From assembly GCF_029784165.1 (NCBI RefSeq), contig NC_073696.1, positions 39,697,858 through 39,761,857 of the forward strand: a DNA stretch of 64,000 nucleotides, written 5' to 3'. The notes under the pieces are model-generated. The model was not told the DNA's origin, ran no database searches, and was given only the letters and a program-made list of their open reading frames with translations. Position numbers and translations under genes: made by a program. Origin of the DNA: Wyeomyia smithii (Eukaryota > Arthropoda > Insecta > Diptera > Culicidae). Below, piece after piece: positions 30,862 to 43,513 of this stretch (within the stretch, counting starts at the first letter, position 1; each line of letters starts with the position of its first letter).

Positions 30862-33172
30862 TTATTGTGTGTTAAATATTGGTAACGTGTAATGTTCCGA
30901 AATACTAGCTTCCTTCAGTTGAAGGCGCCTCCTCAGGTCGTTCAGGCCATTTTTATTCTGGTCAACATCATTACTTATGATACTTGGCGTTGAAGCTTGT
31001 TTCGTTGCCGCCCCCGAATCGTCGTACCGATTTTTATCCTGTTCTAAAATTTTCTTAATGTAGTCTTTGGTCAGCTTATTGGTGCCGATGTGATTGAAAT
31101 AAGGCCAATCTTCACCGTTGGCATTGTTCGGATCCTGGGAATACGGGGTTGGGAAATGTTCCACGTTGTTGAAATTACTATCCAATTTGCCCCACTGGTC
31201 TATGTCGCTTATGAACGGATCCCGATTAAGACCAAACTTATTGAGCACTTGGTCTTTTTTCTGCAGACCAACAGTATCGGTCCACCTGCCGATGGCAAAC
31301 GGAGAATCGGAATTCGTTGTCACCATGTACATTCCCTCCGTTCCAGCGATGCAATCTTCACCGGCCATCACCTGGTAGTTGTTGTGGGGACAGAATCCTA
31401 ATAGATAATAGATATAACTATTGCACTTCCAACCCCAGAAGCCGGAAAGGCTACGAATTGATTCCGCAAAATAGTCTGGAGCTCTATGATGACTGCATGC
31501 CATAGGGTCTAAAAAAATATATATTTTTGTGAGAGAAATAATAATATGAAAATAAATCATAGAAAGCTTACTTTGTCCAATTGCCCAACAACCCGGTTGA
31601 ATAATGCCTCCGTTCATGTAGAAGTCGACATGCCCACATCGCTCTATTTTTCCCTGAACTAAAGCATTCGTATGTATCACATCAACGAAGTCCGCATCCG
31701 AGGGGTCAAGTTTATCATCTGCGTCGGCCGTGATGAATAGAGGCATAGCCGGATCTAGACCACTTATTCGTTTGAGTTTGAATGGTCGAAGTTTGACGGC
31801 CACATAGTTTGTCACCTGAGCGCCCAGTGAGAACCCAACAAGATGAATGTTATTCGTTCCCGAATCCAACAACCGCTGCACCATCTGCGCAATGCAGGTT
31901 CCCACGTGGCGGGTGTTGTGTACTGCAGATGGATAGCACGGACCAGGGCCCAACAAACTCCAGTCGACATAAAACAGATTGTAGCTACCGCGATCAAGGT
32001 ATTCTGAAACACAATTCATAAGTTGCAATAACATTTATCATAACGCAGAAATGCGTACCTTGTTTCATGTTGATTAAGGGCGCAAGAAACATGTCCGCAT
32101 TATAACCATGAATGATGATTTTTGTCTGCAGCGACGGATTGAAGTACGAAGTGCTGAGATTTGACTTTTCCAAGCTTTCGTCGATGTGTACATACTGACG
32201 GTCTTCGGGGTTGGACCGCGTATATAGGTAGAACTTTACATCGTCATCCGGGCATGGTCGGTCGATTACCCAGGTGCAGGAGCCGATAGTGAAGCTACTG
32301 CGTGACTCGCGGCTTATAACTGGGATGGCGTTTGTAGCACCCGCCAGAAGAAGAGATACTGAAGAATAGAAAAAATAATAAGCACATGTCAGCACAGATT
32401 CTTTTCGCCTAAATGTAGGCTTGCATTCAGAACGCGGTAACGTTTGTTTGAAAAATAAATATTGAAATTCTCATACATTGAACATTTCTTTAAAATGCAG
32501 AGTAAAACGTTCATTGGTTTTAAATTTCACATAAAGATGCGTAGATTCCAAAATTTGTTCAACAAATAGGTTGAAACATCTAACCTTCTAAATCTAGTAG
32601 GAGTTGAACGGGTTTCAAATACAATGATCCATTTTGGCATTTGTTGGAATCACACTTTGTATTTTAGCAAGAAGTTTACTTGGTTTTTTTTTTTTTTTTT
32701 TTTAAAGTTTACTTGGTTATTAAAGACATCTGAAACTTGCTTCAGTCTCAATTTCTATCAGAGCCCAGCGGGAATCAATGACGAACGTATCGGTTCATTC
32801 GCAATCCTCTGTTTACAGCTATTGTACATCAAAGGTAAAAAATAAGTAAAACTTCTAGGAGCAGTGATGTGTTGAAAAAAGTGTCCCGTCATGAATCGAT
32901 ATACGATGCTAAAGTTATTCATTAGGGTTCAATTTCAATTTGATTTTTTAAATCATATTAAGTCCGAGTAATTATAACTGCTTTTTGTTTCAGAAACTGA
33001 TGCAATAATGATACATTAACGCATATCATCTGGTAAGTTAATCCGTATAATGCCCATTAACTTTTCATTTACTCATTTGGAGCGCTTCTTGCTTGTAATG
33101 TTAATTAACTTTCAACTTACCTGTTAGAATTATCAGTCTTGTTTGCAGATTCGTACAATGCCTAGAATCCAT
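30862..33172 (-). CDS. Lipase B: secreted pancreatic-type lipase with C-terminal extension, 476 aa
   Basis: Inferred exons: 33172-33121, 32358-32059, 32003-31572, 31508-30862; phases agree and the total is 1431 bases. Exon 1 (MDSRHCTNLQTRLIILT) joins SLLLAGATNA to complete a signal peptide. The core has KIIIHGY, nucleophile Ser in GFSLGAQ (about residue 176), Asp in GLDPAMP (about 201) and His in MACSHHRAPDYFAES (about 268). The 63-bp third intron is a multiple of three without stops, so it can be mistaken for coding sequence. After the catalytic domain a hydrophilic tail of about 100 residues (ending TLPIFNTQ), absent from A, C and D, follows. The stop codon TAA lies inside an AATAAA signal (30861-30866), so the 3' UTR must be extremely short. 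Confidence 0.88.
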
Positions 33173-34340
33173 TTTATATCCAAATACCTATTTCAACACA
33201 TAAATCAACGCCTATTCAACAGATAAATTAAGACCAGTTTACAAAAGATTATATTTAGTAATTGTCCGCACTTCTACTCACTGTACGCACATTGTTCGCT
33301 AAACCATGACACTTGCACTAATTCGTTCGTGTTAATTGATGGCACATCCCCCATACGGTGTGGCCAGGTGTGCTGCCAAGCTTAGAACCGCGTCAACTAA
33401 ACTGAGCCATGTTGGTCACTTCAATTGACATGGCGACAAACAATCGTCCAGCCAGGTGTAGCGGTCGTGAAAATTTTAACTAACTACGGGTACTTTCTTC
33501 TTTGCCAAACGGCCGATGGCTTTGTTTTGAGATCCGCCACTACGATTCAGCTGCTTTCCCTTCCGAGGGGGCCACATTTAAAAGCGCTCCAAGGCGTATC
33601 TGACCACCCCGACCAATCGATTTACTGAATTTCGAATACTTAGCTCCAATTATTCCAGTCACATTGCCGGTAACTGTACTGGCGCGACGCATGCACGTAT
33701 ATCGAGACACACAAATCCTTATCTGAAAACGATGCACAGTCCCACACCGGGGAACATACCGAACGTTCTTCGACGACAGTTGTTTGAATGAACATATATT
33801 TCATATTCGACACTCGTTCACACTTCACCTTGAGATTGATTCAAAAAGTTTGGCGAATTTTTGCCTTCAGCAAAACGTTAACCACTCTTTAAATTGTAAA
33901 CCACTTTCGAACTATATCAGTAAGTTTGTTTGCTTGCCTAGTACCTTCCGGTTTCCGCTTCCGTCATAATCTCGGATAGTTGCATACTGCATTGACCCAG
34001 AGCTAGATTCGCGATGCGATGCACTACTGATTTATTTCGAATGTGCCTATGCGGTTTATTTAGGTATTCAAATCGTGCCCTACCTTAGTGGCATGTTGTC
34101 ACAAACTGCACAAACACTAGTTACGCAAACCAGCTGGACGGATATCAACAAATCTGATTTCAATCAATAACAGTACCTACTGCTACGCGGCAGGCTACTA
34201 GTGAAGAGGTCCGCACTATCAGCTTCATTCAGCCTCGCGTCCGCGCAAAGGTAGTTGTGTGAGCGCTAGTGTACAGTGAAAGTGGTGCGTTTAGTGATAC
34301 AATATTCAATATGCACTATTTTTTTATGCCATATTTTATT
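33173..34340. other. 5' flank of lipase B
   Basis: On the minus strand a tcagtt initiator-like site near 33400 precedes a possible untranslated exon with a GTGAGT donor near 33280, which could be the lipase B 5' UTR. A GC-richer stretch at 34190-34280 also looks promoter-like. Neither is certain. Confidence 0.3.
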
Positions 34341-34344
34341 TGAC

Positions 34345-34560
34345 TGCAACTTTGCACAGATGCTCCTATGGGCTGAAGATGTCATTCTGTGCTATCAGAA
34401 TATTTTTTTCGGTATTGATGATTTCAATCAATCTTAAAGCCAGAACGGTTTGTTTGGTCGGAATGACCAAAATTATAGATAATTATTTTGAAAAGTTGGA
34501 GACAATAATTTTGTACTTTCAGAAAAATTCACACAGCAAGAGAAAAAAATTAAGATGAAG
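34345..34560 (+). repeat. Dispersed repeat, shared with 45915-46090
   Basis: Both copies share ctatgggc(a/t)gaagatgtcatt(c/t)tgtg and later ataattttgt(a/c)ctttc at similar spacing. The paired copies lie in the spacer before lipase B and in the long intron of lipase C. Confidence 0.5.
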
Positions 34561-36200
34561 AAAATACAAAAATATTATTAAAAATCATATGTTTAAAAAA
34601 ATTCACTTTTAAAAATCTGAATTGTTTCTACGAAATCTATGTCCATAGAAATATCTAAGCAGACCACACAGTTAGAAAAAAGTGCTGAAATTTATGTCGA
34701 ACCGAATTGCTTCCATCGCTTATGATAGAAAATTCCATAATATTCCACTAAACTGTACTGAACTTTGAATGAGAAAATGATGTACGTGACTTGCAATAAT
34801 CAGATTTTTTTACTATTAAAAATGGTCGATTAAAATGGTTGCACGTGTTTTATGGAATTGCACTGAACTAAAATTAATTTTGCAATTTCAGATTGTTTTG
34901 AAAGGTATACCCTATTAGAATAGTGCAGTGGCGTGGCTTTATCCTACAGTCTCTTTACTTGTAATCCATATGTCCCGGAACGTGCGGAGAAAATAAAGAC
35001 CACCCGGAATCAAGACTTGCCTTAAAGAAATTCTACATAGTCATAACTTTCTGAAAAACCGGAGCGTAGAAATTCTCTTTTGCAATGTTTCTACCTGTCC
35101 TTTTCTAATTTTTAGAATTTTTGCCTGTTCCCTGTCACTTATAGTTACTAAAAAAAGTAAAACAAGCCAAGCGCCCGTCATTGGTTTACATGGGAAACAT
35201 GGGTGTCTAGTATCAGCACTCTATTCCAGTGAAGGAATGTTGGGAAAATATACTATTTCAGACTATGCATGGCAAGGTTGCGGCGAATGTCGATCTGTCT
35301 GTGGAAATGGAATTTCGTAATTATACCTGGTTCTAGGAAAGAAGCTGCTGCATGAATGAGCTGGAAGTTTGCATGTTTTTTTTTGAGAACATGAAACTTC
35401 TGAGTTCTATCGCTAAACGAAATTCGAACTTTCAGTGTATGTCACGCGATAAACAACAATTCGAATATTGTTCTCGAATCGACCATTGTCTGAACTTCGC
35501 AACGTGCTGTGCGTTGCACAGTGAGTGGTATCGCAGGATAACACTTCTCTCAGATTCTCTCTCTTTTCAATATTAACTCGCACTTATATCCCTACTACAA
35601 CGTAACCTGTATTGAGAGCGAGTGAAGTAAGCGTGTCAAACCTTAATTTTTCTAGTCCCGTACTGCTACAACAAAGGTATTGACTTTGATTGCTCTATCT
35701 CAATCTGCCTCTCTCTTCAATACTCTCAAAGTTCTTATTATCTTATCACAACCCTCCCAAATCCCTTTAGAAAATTAAAAAATCAAAGATAATAAATTTA
35801 AAACAAGAATGTCAAAAATGTAAAAAACATCAAACATATCAAAAATGAGACTCGATACGTGAAATGTTATAATGATGGATGGATAATTTATTTTTTAGAA
35901 TTATTGGCCGTCCACATTTCACGTGGACACAAAAATCGACATTTTAGATCCCCCCCGTCCCTTCCAGGAGACATTCGTGAACATTGACCAAATCCACCTC
36001 TCCCTTTATTTGTCCACGTGGAGAATTTTTTACAAGAAAAAGTTGAAAAACGTTTGTTTGTAAAACCACCTTGACCAGAAAAGACGTAAATAAATAGACT
36101 CGCATCAAAATTTATTCAGAAAGGGCTGAGAAACGTACTAAAAGAGGAAAAATTCAAATTAAAAATTCAAATGTTGCTCTTAACGTAGCTTAAAAAGCAT
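34561..36200. other. AT-rich intergenic DNA, no gene seen
   Basis: No supported gene. A weak copy of the fold-back core family (gaacatgaaacttctgag..gaaattcgaactttc) lies near 35380-35440. Confidence 0.35.
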
Positions 36201-36204
36201 GAAA

Positions 36205-36310
36205 ACAAAATTTACCGGTAAAACAAAAACCGGTAAAACCGATATTTTTTCAATACCGAAACACCGGTATTAGAGAGGCGAAAAAACCGGTTTTTTCGGT
36301 ATTTTTCTTT
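36205..36310. repeat. ACCGGT/accggtttt low-complexity repeat
   Basis: Iterated accggtaaaac and accggtatt words with both orientations present, giving a partly palindromic tract. A similar tract lies at 41375-41465. Confidence 0.5.
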
Positions 36311-37478
36311 AAATTGAAAAAAAAAAAACTTGTCACAATATTCATAAATCATTGTTAGGCTAATGAATGCTACTCACTTAGGCAGGCTTTACAAATCACA
36401 TGGCGATGTATATGTATAATTAATACATTTATACAAAAGCAACATTAAATAGTAATTTACCCTTAACTATTTATCAATTTTTGTTATCTTTTTGTTTGTT
36501 CTGCTCGGATTCAGACGATGTGTTTGTTTGTATCGATAATATGTCAAAAAACTTCATATCAATAAAGCAAAATATTTTTTTTAAGTAGAACAGCTAGTCT
36601 TTTTACACTCTTATACTCACAGTGGCAACGCGTGAGTTTTGAACCTGCCAGTTCAACTACTAATTATGAAAATCATAGTTTGAGGCAGTAATCACAGCGA
36701 AAATTCATTATTTGTGCTACTTGAAAGTAAAACTTAAAAAACAATAAATAAATATAAATTTGGATTAGGAATTCATTTTTTGTTGATATAAAGTGTTTAC
36801 AGGATGAAATAATCAACCAATAAAGAATTTCATCCTAAAAATTACTGCTCTCAAGGAGCAGTAGAATGAAGTGAAAAGTGAAATTTGATTAGTTCAAACC
36901 TTCGTCGCCCGTACCGCAGCGGTCTTTTATTAGCAACTAGCTGAATGTACCCGGCCTCACTCGTGTAAAAGTTTTCCATAATTTTCTATATTTTCATATA
37001 TGTTTTACCAACCTCTCATTTCAAACATTTATTTCTATTTCAGTTACAAACTTGTTCATATGCCACATTTTTCGTTTCTCCATCAGGAGCTTAAGTTAAT
37101 AAAATAATTATAATAATAAATAATTTGAACGATCTGTTTAATCGAACGGAATTTAATCGAACAGAATAAAGAAGTATTTATCTTCTATTCATTCGGATTC
37201 GTAAAAAGTAAATTCTGGTCTGATCGTGATTCCTTTTTTTTACTTTATTTATATACTCTACTCAACAGTTTGAAATATTGTTATTCTATGAATTTTAAAG
37301 TTATTCACTAATTTGAAACTAAGTTTTGCAATGAGAAAAAAAATTAAGTAAGAATCTGCATGTTTTGCCTTTCTCCTAGAAAGGTATAGCAATCACTTGC
37401 AAAACCGAAAGTATAAGAGTGCTCCAAAGGGCCGAATGACATATATCACTCGACTCAGCTCGACGAGCTGAGTATTTT

Positions 37479-37520
37479 CTGTATGTGTGTGTGTATGTGT
37501 GTGTGTGTGTGTGTGTATGT
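37479..37520. repeat. GT/TG microsatellite
   Basis: An interrupted (tg)n run with tatg variants. Confidence 0.8.
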
Positions 37521-38479
37521 GCAGATTTTTATTCTCACTCACTTTTCTCAGAGATGGCTGGACCGATTTTCATGAAATTAATTGCAATTGAAAGGTCTTG
37601 TTGTCCCGTAAGACCTTATTAAATTTTATTGTAATCGGATTGTTAGTTTGGAGGTTATGTATCAAAATGTAAAAAAAAAATGTAAATGTGAAATCCAGCT
37701 ATGAAAAGGAACATATTCCGAAGACTACTTGGACTCACTCACTTTTCTCAGAGATGGCTGAACCGATTTTCACTAAATTAAAGTCAAATGAGAGGTCTAG
37801 CTGTCTCATAACACCCTATTGAATTTAACTATAATCGGACTGTAACTTCGTCTGTAATGTGTCGAAATGTGAAAATCACGAAACTTCATTATCTCAGAAA
37901 CTACACAACCGATTTGATCAATATTATCAATATTATTATCAGATTATCAGGCTAAGGGTTAACTGATGAATTATGATTGAACACGTGGTTTCAAAGTTTG
38001 GCTGCCCTATACGTTCCCATTTCATTTGATTATAATTGAACTTAAGCAACCGTTATGTATTAAATTGTTAATAAAACAACGGAAGTCTATTATCTCAAAG
38101 ATTACATGACTTATTTGAACATAACTAGTGTCATATGAACGAGTCATCTCTCGATCTTACAAATAACAAACTTCATAACAATTTGATATGTTGCTCAAAG
38201 GTTATGGAAAGAGAAGAAATTCAAAGACTATTTAAAACTATACCTGCTTTGAGCGATATATGTGGCATCAACATAATTTAAATGTGGTATCGTACTATTT
38301 GAACGTTCCAAATTCATTGATTCCTTGCGACGTTTTCAAAGGCACGATGAATCGGCCATAGGATATGATCAAAGTCAAATAACAAATTGTTTGAGATGAT
38401 TGGTTTTATCGAAATGACAACATCCTCGACTTTTGGCTCCTGTACATCGCCTTAATTCTGAATATATTCATATTCGGTC

Positions 38480-40320
38480 ATTTCCAGCGGATTTTGTGGC
38501 ATCAATCTGACACCGGAAAAACCAATATTGGGAGGTATTTAGTTACTTCGGTTGTTTTCCCGAAACTAAAAGTGGTCGTCTTTAAATTCAAAATGGTGTC
38601 CAGGGTCAATGTTTGGTTTCTATGCATCATCTCGATTACGGAAATATTAATATTGAGTATTATTCGGTCATTTTCGACTGTTTCCTAAAAGTTGCCATTT
38701 AGCAATTCAAAATGGTGCCTGAGGTCAATTGTTAGCTCATTGCATCATTCTAGTTCCAGAGATACTCATATTGGATGGTATTTGGTTATTTTAGGCTGTT
38801 TTTCACAAACCGTAAGTCGCCATCTTGGATTTCAAATGGTATTTAAAATTATTTCTGGCCTCTGAGCGTCATTCTGGTTGAAGAAACACCCATGTTGGGT
38901 GTAATTCGATCATTTTCCGCTGTTTCCCAGGAACCGGAAGTCGCCAACCTAGAATCCAAAATGGGGTCTGTGGTCGATTTCAGCTGCTGTGTATCATTAT
39001 AGATCCGGAGATACTCATGTTAGACGGAAATCGGCCATTTTTGGCTGTTTTCCAGAAACCACAAGTTGCCATCCTACAATACATAATGGTGTCTGAAGTC
39101 GATTTGTGGTTCCAGTGCATCATTACGTTTCCGAAAATACCCATATTGGGTGCACCCAACGCAAACGGGGAACATTTTATTACTTTAGGGCAATTTTTTA
39201 TTACTTATTGTGTCTTATGACTGCGCATTATACACAAATAGTAACAAACAAAAAGTAATAAAAATTATGACGGCCACACGCTTGTATGTGTTTCTGGAGG
39301 AGAACATACAGCCAAGCACCCACCGCAATGCATGTGTTAGCAAGACTTCACTCGCTGCATTTGTATTGATGCAACGATCAGATTCATTTTTGCTTCCCTT
39401 CATCCACACATAATGGGAATCTCACCCGTCAACCTCAAATGTCTAATTAGAAACACTTTCGTTTCGTCCCTCAGTGTTTACATGAAATGGAAATATGTAA
39501 TACTGTCTGACCAGAGTTGCCGAAGTTGCGAATATTGTCTGGATAGGCTCGAGTATTGTATTTTCAAACAGGTGCAAATGAGTTTCCATGAACCAATGAG
39601 TATGTGTTTTAAAGATATCTAAAAGCAGGAAAGCAAATGTTTTTGTTTTTCTCTAACGCAGTTTACAGATCGTGATGTCATTTAAAGACGCATTTCAAGT
39701 CTTTGAAATCATCAACGTTTGCATACTCTATGACGGAGAAAATGCTGCTTGGCAGCTCTTGTCATATTTTTTCTCTACTCCGTATGCGAACTAATACACG
39801 CACACCGGATGAATTGGAGATTGAAGAAACTTGTAACATGCGCAACATATGCGACGGTGTGTGATTTTTTTTTTGCTTGAGATGGAAAGTAAGCAGTTTT
39901 CGACAGAAAAAATCTTGCATGTGGTTGAAACGACCATTATTAGATAGTCGTACTCCCGTAACACGTGCTAAATTTATGTCAGTATGTGTTGTTACTTGAC
40001 TGGGGAAGAATTTAATTGCCTTTAAAGTAATAGGTTTGTTACCCAAAAAGAAATTTTGCGCTATTGCTTCTAAAGTAATAAGGAAAAGTTTTGCGTGTGG
40101 TATTTGGTCGTTTGCCGTTGTTTTTTCCGAAACCGGAAGTCGCCATCTTAGAATTCAAAATTGTATCTGTGGTCGAATTTAGCTCCTGTGTATCTTTCTT
40201 TATCCGGATATTATTATATTGGGTGGAAACAGTCCATTTTTGGCTGTTTTCCAGAAACCGGAAGTTGCCATCTTACAACCAAAATGTTGCCTGAGGTCGA
40301 TTATGGAACATATTTGTTAC
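38480..40320. repeat. Degenerate tandem repeat, unit about 130 bp
   Basis: Successive units carry the same word order: tcggtcattttc, ggctgttttcc, gaaaccggaagtcgccatctt, aaaatggtgtctg(a/t)ggtcga, tgcatcatt, ttccggaaatactcatattgg. At least six copies are recognisable, several of them truncated, with unrelated DNA at about 39190-40080. Confidence 0.65.
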
Positions 40321-41049
40321 CACTAAAAACATTCACCTGCCAAATATGGTTCCATTCAGTTGATTAGTTCGCGAGATGTGCAGAAATTTGTGCAGAAACA
40401 TGTGCTTCCATAAGAGGGAGGGGCGTCGAACCATTATGGACATATTTAAAACATCCACATGCTAAATTCGGTTTCATTTGCTTGGTTTGTTCTTGAGTTG
40501 TGCAGAAATGTATGTTTCATTTGTATTGAACCCCTCCTTTCCAGAAGAGGGAGGGGTCTCAAACTATCATAGGCACCTTTATCGGCACCAAAAACCCCTA
40601 CATAAAAATTTTCACGTCGATCGGTTCGGTAGTTTTCGAGCCTATATGGATCAAACAGACTGACAGACTACATTTTTATATGTTTAGATTACAACATCAA
40701 TATTTTAGAACCTAAAGAGTGAATATACATTTATTGGACTGAAGCGTTAATGTGAATCTATTTTTACAAATAAAAGTTTGAATGAGAAAGGCTGGGTCTG
40801 ACCGCTAGGTGGATTAATTTTTTTGTTATAACATTAGTTTCAAAATTATGTTCTTCGCAATCATATCACTAGATTCATTCATTGGAGTTCTTCAAACACT
40901 GTTATCCAGTGTTGTATCTGGATCGTATACCACAAGAGATCAAAACAATGATGGTCGCAGAGGTCCTAATCTTACAAAACAATCTGGATCGTAATGAATC
41001 ATAGGTACTCATAAATGCAAAAACATAATCATGCAGCGACACGTCCATA

Positions 41050-41350
41050 CATAGATGCAACCTGAAACGCTAAGCAAAAAATAAATTTCGAATCCAAATT
41101 TTATTCTTCGGCAGTGGCTTACTTCGGCAGGTTTTTACATAAGACTGCGGCAGAAAACCGGCCAAAGACAACCACTACCGGAGACGTTCGACACCTTATA
41201 TCTTTAATTATTTTTCAGTTTTATTTTAAATACCTAGTACAGAGAGAATGACATGCGTTTTTTTTCGCGGACAATCATCATTACTTCCCCAAACTATGAT
41301 TTTAAGAATTTTGTAGTTGAAAAAGTAGGTTTAAAGACCACGAGTCACCT
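41050..41350. repeat. Dispersed repeat, shared with 55395-55570
   Basis: Both places carry atagatgcaacctg.. / ataggtgcaacctgcg, then aatttcgaatcc, and finally ccccaaactrtgattttaagaa followed by a gttgaa..aggt(a)gttt block. The copy here has an insertion of about 100 bp in the middle. Confidence 0.5.
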
Positions 41351-41374
41351 CTGGTTTGTATTAATCCGAAAAAA

Positions 41375-41465
41375 AAAAATACCGGTTTTTTACCGGTTTT
41401 ACCGGTTTTTATTTTTATGAATACCGAAATACCGGTTTTTCGAAAAGTCGGTAATACCGACCACC
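41375..41465. repeat. ACCGGT low-complexity tract
   Basis: Accggtttt words iterate here, with ataccgaaataccgg; related to 36205-36310. Confidence 0.5.
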
Positions 41466-41469
41466 CTAC

Positions 41470-43391
41470 CTCCAACAGACTAGAACAGAAGAATAAAAGA
41501 TCAGAAAATAACATGATTGCTAGAAAAAGTCAGCAATGGTTTAAGACGTTCTTTTTTGACAGAAAAGATAGAAAAATTATCAAAAGTTATAGAAAACTAG
41601 TAACTAAACATGCTTGGGAATGCTCCTGAAATTTACCGAAAAAAAAAAGAAAATAATTCCAAACTTGGTTCAAATTGATAAAGTAATTCTAACGAGAGGA
41701 AAAGGCCAAAAAGAAAATGTTCGAAATTCAGTCTAATGATTGAAGAACTCCTCCTAATGAAAGAAAAGGATAACGCAGAAATTGTTTCTAAATTTACTAG
41801 AAGTAGATATATGTTACTAAAGACAAAACGGATTCCGAATTGTGCTGAAAGTGTTTTGAAGAGTTAAAACAAAGTTTATTATGGAAAATGTTTTTGAATT
41901 AGCTTAAAACAGTCAGAAATATGTTTGCTACAGGAAAAGGTAATATTTTTTATTTTACCTGATATTCTTGACAGGTTCATGTGCTCAGCATGTCTAAAAA
42001 ATGTTCCTGAAAACGAAGAGGCCAGAAAGAAATCATTCCAAATTTATCTCAAATATAGTTGACAACGACGACTCAGTTACCAACCAGTAGAATTTTTTAT
42101 TATAAGCCAATACACTTTTTTTGCAGATTTCCATGTTTTACTTGTGTAGGAGATTATCTTTCACTGCAAAAAGAACTGCGCACTTGTCTGAAAAAATCAG
42201 CCAATCATGTGTATCTGGGGAGCACGCAATAAACACCGCACTGGAATATGAAATATCTCTCCAGAGAGATAAAAAACCGGTGTGATCTTTTTCACACAAG
42301 AGGACAATACGCTCAATAAACAAACAACAGAGCTCACTGCAGTGCTTTTACTGTGTGTCTCTTAGGTAAATATCAAATGAGGGGAAAATCTAGTCAGGAA
42401 AGTATATTGCGTTGTTTGCTTTGCATCTCGAAAAAAATAATAAATCCAGCCGCTCGTCACGCATGTTTGTTCTTCGAATGTTATCGAATTTATCTCAGCA
42501 GTGTACACCGTGGCGTACTTCTGTGTATTATCACCAGAGTGATTTACCCACTCACCACTCTTGTAACGCTCAGCTGTGGTGTAAGCAGCAAGTTTGTTTT
42601 TCTGCGAGCAGCAGAAACACAGCGCAAAGTAGAAGGGAAAAGTGCTGGGCAAGAAGTAAAGGGTAAATATCCACTCTGCTCTTTTCACATATTGAGGAAA
42701 ATACCAAGCCTACTTGTAGGATAGTTATAAATGTATATAGTCCACTTTTATTTTTCGAAAAAAATAAATAAATGAATGAATAAGTAGCCCCTTATCCGTT
42801 GTCGATAGATTGAGGATTTTTTTTTTATTTCGGTATCAACTATTTATTATTATAACATATTTAAATTTTAAAATATTTTAACTTTTAATTTGGTGCGATG
42901 TGTTTAATATGATACTTTAACCTATTTTAAAAGTTATGCAAGAAGGTATTCGAGTTACTCGATTCAAAAATCCGTATTAAACAGCTCTCTCTAAGATATA
43001 TATAACATGATTGATGCTTTTAATTTATTCAAATGCGTGCTGCTCTAATTAAGATTTTTCCTTAAATAAATGAACATAAAGTGTTTGTTCAGATTAATTA
43101 CCACATATTTCAGTGTCTCATCGATTGAAGTATGTTACGTATATGACTTGTGACCTAAGATAGAATTTTGATCTGTACATCAATTGTTTATATTTTTTCC
43201 TTACTGTCTATGTTTCAACACTTGGTGCTTGACATTTAAATTCATTACGGTTCTCATGCGGCAGTGGGTTTGCTGTGGTCAAGCTCATCATCGATGCTGC
43301 TGCTGTGCATTTTTTCCGCATTTCTGGTTTCCGCAGTCACTTGAATCGATTAGTTGTCTCAACTACCGTTTTTGAACTGCTCACCAATTTT
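41470..43391. other. AT-rich intergenic DNA downstream of lipase C
   Basis: Open frames here (for example 42353-42724) are not supported by any recognisable domain, and two opposite-strand frames overlap completely, as expected by chance. Sequence at 41620-42060 contains two loosely similar segments (gctcctgaaa.., gttcctgaaa.. then ggccaraaagaa). Confidence 0.35.
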
Positions 43392-43452
43392 GCAGTTATT
43401 ATCTTTGTGTATGGTGGAACGCAGTTATTATATTTTGTGTATGGTGGAACGC
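43392..43452. repeat. Small tandem duplication, about 30-bp unit
   Basis: The block gcagttattat(c/at)tttgtgtatggtggaac occurs twice in a row just downstream of the lipase C stop codon, inside its presumed 3' UTR. Confidence 0.7.
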
Positions 43453-43513
43453 CAAGAATCGATCAGATGAGGAAGCAATTAGAGACGTTGAACCTCGGTT
43501 CAGCCTTGTTTTC

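Larger units (their letters stand above)
37366..40800. mobile_element. Candidate composite element with tandem arrays, about 3.4 kb
   Basis: The left edge reads gcctttctcctagaaaggta and the right edge (complement) agcctttctcattcaaac, sharing only about 9 bp inverted. Between them lie a GT microsatellite (37479-37520), two copies of a 110-bp unit starting cactcacttttctcagagatg (37535 and 37737), a degenerate 130-bp tandem array (38480-40320, interrupted at 39190-40080), and a tail with agacagac-type sequence near 40660. Family-level resemblance to common Aedes repeats is from memory; boundaries are tentative. Confidence 0.4.

Noticed and set aside
31509..31571. Extra coding residues in lipase B
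   Set aside because: The 63-base stretch is a multiple of three and stop-free but has GT/AG ends, is AT-rich, and interrupts the conserved region before ACSHH.
42353..42724. A 123-codon gene
   Set aside because: Opposite-strand frames of similar length overlap it, no domain is recognisable, and there is no promoter or splice context.
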